Shown: piece by piece, positions 58,743-64,000 of the stretch
Layout of the letters: the number at the start of each line of letters is the position of its first letter
Numbering within the stretch: the stretch's first letter is position 1
Origin: Sinorhizobium fredii USDA 257
GTDB taxonomy: Bacteria > Pseudomonadota > Alphaproteobacteria > Rhizobiales > Rhizobiaceae
Assembly (NCBI RefSeq): GCF_000265205.3
Contig: NC_018000.1
Location: forward strand, 4,650,001 to 4,714,000
Reading direction: 5' to 3'
Length of the DNA: 64,000 nucleotides
Notes under the pieces: model-generated
Told to the model about the DNA's origin: nothing
Databases searched by the model: none
The model's input: the letters and a program-made list of their open reading frames with translations, nothing else
Position numbers and translations under genes: made by a program

Positions 58743-58926
58743 TCTCGTCTACGGCCCCGCCCCCAGAATCAGGATGACGAGGGCATGATAGCGCAGAGCC
58801 CTCCCCTTGTGCGCCGATCCGTCAAATTGAACCATCCAAGAGGAAAAACGTTATGAATTCAAGGCGGTCGAACCGCAAGCGGCGTCTACCGGAAGCAGCG
58901 GCTGTTGCAACGGCGGGAAGGCTCGC

Positions 58927-58941
58927 TTAATTAGAATTTAA
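58927..58941. promoter_or_regulatory. perfect TTAA-N7-TTAA CtrA-type box before the L,D-transpeptidase
   Basis: TTAA-ttagaat-TTAA is an exact TTAA-N7-TTAA, the core of the CtrA binding site, 50 bases upstream of the L,D-transpeptidase ATG. The flanking base is G instead of the consensus C. The position fits a -35 overlap. Confidence 0.5.
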
Positions 58942-58991
58942 GGGACCGTTCATGATGAATTCATTTTTTTCACATTAACGTCGGAATCGGT

Positions 58992-60449
58992 ATGTACCGC
59001 CGCAAAGCAACCACCATGAAAACAGGTTCTCTCGTGTCAGCGACCCGCACCGGCCTTTCGCTTTTTGCCGCACTCGGCCTTCTGGCCGTGGAGCTCGTGC
59101 CCGCCCGCGCCCAGGACGGCTACGGAGGCTATGGGGGAGACGGCGATGTGATGCTGGTTACGCCCGAGGGCGACATTCTCGACTATATGCCCGGACCGGA
59201 CGAAGTTCGCGCGGTGCGCGATCGCCGCGGCCGCACGGTGCTCGTGGACCCTTGGGGCAATATCGTCGCCACGGTCGTGCCGAATGACGGCTACGGCGTG
59301 CGGCGGCGCGAATACGGGGACGACGGCTATTCCAATCGCCGCGACCGCGGCTACGGCTATTCCGAGCCGGGCGAGTTCACCGGCACCGTGCCGGATTATC
59401 GCGACGCTACGCCTGCCCCGGTGGAGCGCGAAGAGCTTCCGAACAGCCTCCCCTCCCTCTCCGAGGGCGAGCAGGCAGCCTATGATCCGCAATACCAGGA
59501 CCCGCTGAGCCAGCCGATGCCGCCGGCGATCGAGATGAAGGGCAAGTCGCGCGCCGAAATTACCGCCCTTCAGGTTTTCCTCGACCGCGAAGGCTTCTCG
59601 CCGGGCGTGATCGACGGCAAGATGGGCTCGAATGTCACCAAGGCGCTTGAGGCTTGGCAGCAGGCGACCGGCGAGAAACTCGACCCCAACAATACCGAGG
59701 ACATTCTCGAACGGCTGCGCTTCAACGGCGGCCTACCGATCACGACCTACACGATCACTCCTGCCGATGCCGCCGGCCCCTACGTTGCCTCGATCCCTGA
59801 AGACTATGCCCACAAGGCGCAGCTTCCGCATCTTTCATTCACGTCCACCGCCGAGATGCTCGGCGAGAAATTCCACATGGACGAGGGTTATCTGCGCGAA
59901 CTCAATCCGGGCGTCGATTTCTCCATTCCGGGCACCACGATCAAGGTCATAAACCCCGGCTCGAACAAAGCGGGCAAGGTAACGCGGATCATCGCCGACA
60001 AGGGCCGCAAGCAGGTGCTTGCCTATGACGAGGCGGGCAAGCTTGTTGCCGCCTACCCAGCGACCATCGGTTCGGCCGATACGCCCTCGCCGTCCGGCAC
60101 GGTTTCGGTCGAGCGAATCGCCTTCAATCCGGGTTACACCTACAATCCGAAGATCAATTTCCAGCAGGGCGCGAACGACAGGATCCTGCAATTGCAGCCG
60201 GGGCCGAACGGGCCGGTGGGCACCGTCTGGATTGCGCTGTCGCGGCCGACCTATGGCATTCACGGGACGCCGGATCCGTCGAAGATCGGCAAGACCCAGA
60301 GCCACGGCTGCATCCGGCTCACCAATTGGGACGCGACCGAGCTTGGCAAGATGGTGAGCACCGGTGTCACCGTCGAGTTCGTCGACGAGCCTGGGGCGCC
60401 GATTTCGGCGGATATGTCGGACCCTTATCAATCGGAACCCTATCAATAA
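58992..60449 (+). CDS. L,D-transpeptidase (YkuD) with peptidoglycan-binding domain
   Basis: Makes 3-3 cross-links or attaches proteins to murein. The 485-residue precursor has an N-terminal signal/anchor region (about residues 15-40), then a Gly/Tyr/Asp/Arg-rich low-complexity segment to about 140. A PG_binding_1 domain comes next (ITALQVFLDREGFSPGVIDG through ALEAWQQATGE), and then a C-terminal YkuD domain with the catalytic motif HGTPDPSKIGKTQSHGCIRL near residue 420, including the SHGCIR Cys. The ATG at 58992 is used; another at 59016 is possible, both with weak binding sites. L,D-cross-links dominate in polar-growing Rhizobiales. Confidence 0.92.
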   Translation: MYRRKATTMKTGSLVSATRTGLSLFAALGLLAVELVPARAQDGYGGYGGDGDVMLVTPEGDILDYMPGPDEVRAVRDRRGRTVLVDPWGNIVATVVPNDGYGVRRREYGDDGYSNRRDRGYGYSEPGEFTGTVPDYRDATPAPVEREELPNSLPSLSEGEQAAYDPQYQDPLSQPMPPAIEMKGKSRAEITALQVFLDREGFSPGVIDGKMGSNVTKALEAWQQATGEKLDPNNTEDILERLRFNGGLPITTYTITPADAAGPYVASIPEDYAHKAQLPHLSFTSTAEMLGEKFHMDEGYLRELNPGVDFSIPGTTIKVINPGSNKAGKVTRIIADKGRKQVLAYDEAGKLVAAYPATIGSADTPSPSGTVSVERIAFNPGYTYNPKINFQQGANDRILQLQPGPNGPVGTVWIALSRPTYGIHGTPDPSKIGKTQSHGCIRLTNWDATELGKMVSTGVTVEFVDEPGAPISADMSDPYQSEPYQ

Positions 60450-60624
60450 GTCGCCTACAGCCTGAGTTAGACGAAGCCGCGGGAGAGCGCTTGCCCGACT
60501 TCTTGCGCTGCGCCCGCCATTGTCGGCCCTTCATGACCTCATGATACATTGTCATGAAAAACTTTGCTTCGATGGTTCTATCAAAGGCAAGGAACCCTCA
60601 ATCACCGCAAAGGAAGGTCCGCGA

Positions 60625-61914
60625 ATGGCGACGGAGCGCCCTCTTCCCAATCTCTGGCACGCAACGGCTCCAGCCGCTCCCGAAACCGGTCCGCTCGACG
60701 GTGACCTGACGAGCGATGTGGCGATCATCGGCGGCGGCTTCACCGGCCTTTCGGCCGCCCTGCATCTGGCAGAAATGGGCGTAAATGCCGTGGTAATCGA
60801 GGCGCGCATGATCGGCTTCGGCGGCTCGGGCCGCAATGTCGGCTTGGTCAATGCCGGCATGTGGGTGAAACCCGATGATCTCATTGCCACGCTCGGCGCG
60901 CAGGCCGGGGGTCGCTTGCTCAACGAGCTCGGCGATGGCCCCTCGCTCGTCTATGACCTTGTCGCCCGGCATGGCATCCAGTGCGAAGCGGTGCGCAATG
61001 GGACGCTGCATATGGCCGTTGGAGCCGATGGCGTGAAGGACATCCAGGAGCGCGAGGCGCAATGGAAAAAGCGCGGCGCGCCCGTGGAGGTCCTTTCGGC
61101 CGAGAAGGCACAGGCACTTTCCGGTGCTGAAGGCTTTGCCGGCGCACTGCTCGACCGGCGGGCCGGCACGATCCAGCCGCTCGCCTATGCGCGTGGACTG
61201 GCACGCGCGGCACTGGCCGCAGGGGCCCAGATCTTCACGGAGACGCCACTCGTTGCCGCCGAGCGTCGCGGCGACGCCTGGAAGCTGACGGCCGGCCGAG
61301 GCACGCTTACGGCCCGGCATGTCATCGTCGCCACCGAGGCCTATGGAGCGCTCATCGACGGTGCACCGTGGAGGACGCAGACGCAGGAACTCACGGTCCT
61401 TCCCTACTTTCAGTTCGCGACCAATCCGCTGCCGGACCATGTCGCCGGCCGAATTCTCCCCGAGCGCCAAGGCGCCTGGGACACGGGCCTCGTCATGACC
61501 TCATTCCGCATGGACCAGCAGAACCGGCTGATCTTCGGGTCGATCGGCCGCCTCGACGCGATGGCCGCCGGCACGCACCGCGCCTTTGCCGCACGCTCGG
61601 TCCGCAAGCTTTTTCCATTTATCGGCGATTTTCGCTTCGAATATTGGTGGGACGGCCGAATCGGCATGACCACCAACAACCTGCCGGTCATGCATGTGCT
61701 CGCGCCTAACGTCGTTTCCATCAGCGGCTACAACGGCCGCGGCATCGCCCCCGGCACCGTCTTCGGCCGCGCCCTCGCCCGCCATGTCACGGGCGACAGC
61801 TCGGCGATCCCGCTCGCCGAGACCCCGATCACGCCGGACCCTTGGCGTAACCTGAAATCCGCCTTCTATCACGCCGGCGCCCAGGCCAAGCATCTCATCG
61901 ACCGGCGCTTCTAG
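60625..61914 (+). CDS. FAD-dependent oxidoreductase (glutamylputrescine oxidase-like)
   Basis: A 429-residue DAO-family flavoprotein. The N-terminus has VAIIGGGFTGLSAALHLAEMG (residues 35-55) and VVIEARMIGFGGSGRNVGLV near 60. The C-terminus has the FAD-contact stretch ISGYNGRGIAPGTVFGRALA near 375. The layout (leader with NLWHATAP, then DGDLTSDVAIIGGG) resembles gamma-glutamylputrescine oxidase (PuuB/OrdL). No partner amine genes are adjacent, so the substrate is inferred only from family resemblance. The ATG at 60625 has GGAAGG 8 bases upstream; the longer open frame is not used. Confidence 0.86.
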   Translation: MATERPLPNLWHATAPAAPETGPLDGDLTSDVAIIGGGFTGLSAALHLAEMGVNAVVIEARMIGFGGSGRNVGLVNAGMWVKPDDLIATLGAQAGGRLLNELGDGPSLVYDLVARHGIQCEAVRNGTLHMAVGADGVKDIQEREAQWKKRGAPVEVLSAEKAQALSGAEGFAGALLDRRAGTIQPLAYARGLARAALAAGAQIFTETPLVAAERRGDAWKLTAGRGTLTARHVIVATEAYGALIDGAPWRTQTQELTVLPYFQFATNPLPDHVAGRILPERQGAWDTGLVMTSFRMDQQNRLIFGSIGRLDAMAAGTHRAFAARSVRKLFPFIGDFRFEYWWDGRIGMTTNNLPVMHVLAPNVVSISGYNGRGIAPGTVFGRALARHVTGDSSAIPLAETPITPDPWRNLKSAFYHAGAQAKHLIDRRF

Positions 61915-61928
61915 ATCTAGAAGAATTT

Positions 61929-61959
61929 CGACCGGAATGACGAAGGTCAGTTCCGGTCG
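61929..61959. terminator. terminator between convergent genes
   Basis: CGACCGGAA (61929-61937) and TTCCGGTCG (61951-61959) pair perfectly around a 13-base loop, just past the oxidoreductase stop and before the ParA-like stop. Poor T-tails. Confidence 0.5.
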
Positions 61960-61983
61960 GCCTTGGGAGGCATTCAGTGTAAT

Positions 61984-62700
61984 TCAAGCGGCGCGCGGCA
62001 AGGCCCAGCGCAGGCGTGACATCACGACATGCCGTGCCGACACCGGGAGCAGCGCTTGCACCTCGCCGGCTAGAGCGAAGGCGTTCTCGCGGGCCTTGTC
62101 GAGGTTGCTGACACGGCCTGCGTCCATCGTCTGCAAGGTGCCGCCGCATTCGAAGATTTCACGATAGGCGGCGCGTTCGATGATCGGCGTATCGAGGACC
62201 GAAACGCCGCGCGAAGCAAGCAAAGCCTTGATCGCCTGCAGCGCTCGCGTCGTCACCAGTGAGTTGACGCGCGTCAGGACCACCGAGTGATTGATGCGCA
62301 CTCTTGCCTTCTGTTCGATCTGGCGAATGAGTTCCAGGATCTGGACCGCGCCGCGCGCGTCCATGGCACAGCCCTGAACCGGGATCAGCACCTGGTCGGA
62401 AAGCCCGAGCGCCAGCGCAACGATCGCGTCCTTTGCGCCGGCAAGGTCGATCACGATGTAGTCGGCCTCGCCCTTGAGCTCGCGGATATGACAGGGAAGC
62501 GACGCGGGCGTGATATGCGAGATCACCTCTAGATTGGCGATTTGGCCGGAAATCTCCGACCAGCTGGTGATCCACTTCTGCGGATCGGCATCCAGGATCA
62601 CCACACGGTTGCCCTGACGGGCTAGTTCCGTCGCCAGGATCAGGGCAGCCGTCGTCTTGCCGGCGCCGCCCTTTGCGTTGGCCAAAGTAATGACCGCCAT
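61984..62700 (-). CDS. ParA/MinD-family ATPase, VirC1-like, orphan
   Basis: A 238-residue deviant-Walker ATPase: [20 protein letters not shown] (residues 7-26) with the signature Lys, and VVILDADPQ at 33-41. [19 protein letters not shown] lies near 79 and [22 protein letters not shown] near 104. It lacks an HTH leader and there is no ParB gene nearby, so it is not a chromosome or plasmid ParA pair in the usual sense. The segment [19 protein letters not shown] near 172 resembles VirC1 and related orphan ParA proteins. Its role is unknown; possibly positioning of a complex or plasmid-related transfer. Confidence 0.82.
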   Translation of the reverse strand: MAVITLANAKGGAGKTTAALILATELARQGNRVVILDADPQKWITSWSEISGQIANLEVISHITPASLPCHIRELKGEADYIVIDLAGAKDAIVALALGLSDQVLIPVQGCAMDARGAVQILELIRQIEQKARVRINHSVVLTRVNSLVTTRALQAIKALLASRGVSVLDTPIIERAAYREIFECGGTLQTMDAGRVSNLDKARENAFALAGEVQALLPVSARHVVMSRLRWALPRAA

Positions 62701-62845
62701 CTTACCACCTCGTTCTCTCAGTGCCCTGTCGCCTCGGCGTCGGGGCAGGTTCGATTAAGAGAACCTTTCAGAACATGGTTAACAAAATGGAAATTTTGGT
62801 CGGCAAAGATTAACCGGTCAGCCCGGCGAGTGACCGCGTCCGCAC

Positions 62846-62880
62846 AAAAAAGCCCGGGAAATCAACGTCTCCCGGGCTTT
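62846..62880 (-). terminator. terminator downstream of the alcohol dehydrogenase gene
   Basis: On the minus strand AGCCCGGGA (62878-62870) and TCCCGGGCT (62859-62851) form a 9-bp stem with a 10-base loop, followed by TTTTTTGTGC. A classic intrinsic terminator, 22 bases past the stop. Confidence 0.85.
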
Positions 62881-62901
62881 CGAAAAAATTAATGCGATGG
62901 C

Positions 62902-64000
62902 TCAGATGCACTCCGCAAAGAGCGTCTTCGCCGCGTCCAGCGTCAGTTCAACCGGATTGGCGCCGGCCGTCGGATCAACGATCGCCATCTCGGCCATCTC
63001 GTCGACGCGCTCGGTGCCGACGCCGAGTGCCGCGAGCTTTTCGGGGACGCCGAGTTCCTCGCGCAGTTGCAGCACATAGTCGTAAAAGCCGTCGAACCCG
63101 CCGGCAATGCCGAGATAGGCCGCCGCACGGGCGATCTTCTCCTCGATCGCAGGGCGGTTGAAACGCAACACCGGCGGCATCACGACGGCATTGGTCATGC
63201 CGTGGTGGGTATTGTAGATCGCCCCGACCGGATGCGAGAGCGAATGGATCGCGCCGAGGCCCTTCTGGAAGGCGACGGCGCCCATCGCTGCCGCACTCAT
63301 CATATTGGCGCGCGCCTCGATGTCCGTGCCGTCCCTGTAGGCGCGCGGCAGGTATTCCTTGACGAGCCGCATGCCCTCGAGCGCGATGCCGGCCGACATC
63401 GGATGATAGAAGGGCGAGGAATAGGCCTCGAGGCAATGGGCAAAGGCATCCATGCCGGTGCCTGCGGTGATGACCTTCGGCATGCCGACCGTCAGCTCCG
63501 GGTCGCAGATCGTCACGGCCGGCAGGAATTTCGGGTGGAAGATCACCTTCTTCACGTGGCTCGCCGAATTGGTGATGACGCTGGCCCGTCCCACCTCGGA
63601 GCCGGTGCCGGCGGTCGTCGGCACGGCGACGATCGGCGCGATGCCCGCGACGCTGGCGCGCGTCCACCAGTCGCCGATGTCTTCGAAATCCCAGACGGGC
63701 CGCGTCTGGCCGGCCATGAAGGCGACGCATTTGCCGAGGTCGAGACCCGAGCCGCCGCCGAAGGCAACGACACCGTCATGACCACCATCCTTGAACGCCT
63801 TGATCCCGGCCTCGAGGTTGACGTCGTTCGGGTTCGGATCGACGTCAGCGAAGATGGCGCGCCCGACGCCGCCTGCTTCCAGGATATCCAGCGCATTCTG
63901 CGTGATCGCCATCGGCGCAAGCCCGCGGTCGGTGATCAGCAAGGGCTTCTGCATGCCGGCGGCCCTGCAGTGGTCGGCAAGCTCCTTGATGCGGCCGGCG
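62902..64000 (-). CDS. iron-containing alcohol dehydrogenase, 5' end beyond window
   Basis: Fe-ADH family (type III) enzyme. The internal ATG at 63954 gives 350 residues, but the frame stays open to the window edge and reads AGRIKELADHCRAAG just before that Met, matching the usual family start (IRFGAGRIKEL...). The gene is therefore cut by the window and its true start is missing. The NAD-site segment VVAFGGGSGLDLGK lies near residue 60 of the visible part. PTTAGTGSEVGRASVI is near 117, and the metal-binding GTGMDAFAHCLEAYSS (Asp, His) and HSLSHPVGAIYNTHHG follow. The substrate is unknown. Confidence 0.9.
   Translation of the reverse strand, partial: AGRIKELADHCRAAGMQKPLLITDRGLAPMAITQNALDILEAGGVGRAIFADVDPNPNDVNLEAGIKAFKDGGHDGVVAFGGGSGLDLGKCVAFMAGQTRPVWDFEDIGDWWTRASVAGIAPIVAVPTTAGTGSEVGRASVITNSASHVKKVIFHPKFLPAVTICDPELTVGMPKVITAGTGMDAFAHCLEAYSSPFYHPMSAGIALEGMRLVKEYLPRAYRDGTDIEARANMMSAAAMGAVAFQKGLGAIHSLSHPVGAIYNTHHGMTNAVVMPPVLRFNRPAIEEKIARAAAYLGIAGGFDGFYDYVLQLREELGVPEKLAALGVGTERVDEMAEMAIVDPTAGANPVELTLDAAKTLFAECI

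Noticed and set aside
58853..58930. A 25-codon ORF (MNSRRSNRKRR...) upstream of the L,D-transpeptidase
   Set aside because: It has a fair AGAGGA upstream, but the peptide is Arg/Ala-rich without structure and its stop overlaps the CtrA-type box; not enough to call a gene.

Overview
The window is chromosomal DNA from an alphaproteobacterium of the order Rhizobiales, most likely Sinorhizobium/Ensifer. I base this on high GC, the rhizobial division and cell wall (dcw) gene order followed by lpxC-bamD-recN-ligA, a long FtsZ with a Gln/Pro-rich linker, meso-DAP type murein genes, a btaAB pair for phosphorus-free betaine lipids, and dispersed ~104-bp two-palindrome repeats of the RIME type described in rhizobia. 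No transposase, phage gene, CRISPR array, tRNA or rRNA was seen. The species cannot be fixed from sequence reading alone.

Layout. 1-3.6 kb (+): prmA and a Xaa-Pro aminopeptidase, with a structured intergenic region between them that looks like a minus-strand small RNA carrying two anti-Shine-Dalgarno loops. 3.7-7.8 kb: a small secreted protein, the azlC-azlD exporter, panC-panB, and a VOC protein. 7.9-14.1 kb (-): ligA, recN, bamD, lpxC. 14.4-33.8 kb (-): the dcw cluster, transcribed mraZ-rsmH-ftsL-ftsI-murE-murF-mraY-murD-ftsW-murG-murC-murB, then, after a terminator, ddlB-ftsQ-ftsA-ftsZ. Upstream of mraZ are four TGGGN boxes at exact 10-bp spacing, a probable MraZ autoregulatory operator, and then rnpB.

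34.6-48.6 kb is a mixed region rich in cell-wall hydrolases: an SLT transglycosylase, an AmpD-like amidase, an SLT lipoprotein, a GH25 lysozyme, an MltB-type transglycosylase and a beta-lactamase-fold hydrolase. Between them lie a DnaJ/TerB-type protein, PPi-dependent phosphofructokinase, a LysE exporter, btaAB and an EamA transporter. 48.6-53 kb: an unlisted 25-residue membrane peptide with a strong ribosome binding site, metF with its ArsR/methyltransferase regulator and a palindromic operator, a probable 6S RNA, and ettA. 53-64 kb: an RNase T2 homologue with an altered active site, a lipase, a TPP enzyme, small conserved proteins, an L,D-transpeptidase preceded by a perfect TTAA-N7-TTAA (CtrA-type) box, an FAD oxidoreductase, an orphan VirC1-like ParA, and an iron-type alcohol dehydrogenase whose 5' end runs off the window.

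How the genes work together: the core of the window makes lipid II (mur genes, mraY, ddlB), builds the divisome (fts genes), and supplies outer-membrane functions (lpxC for lipid A, bamD for outer-membrane protein assembly). The flanking hydrolases and the L,D-transpeptidase remodel the same wall. The most interesting unexplained signals are in the intergenic DNA: the anti-SD sRNA candidate, the MraZ operator, three CtrA-like boxes, the SahR-like palindrome and the 25-residue ORF.
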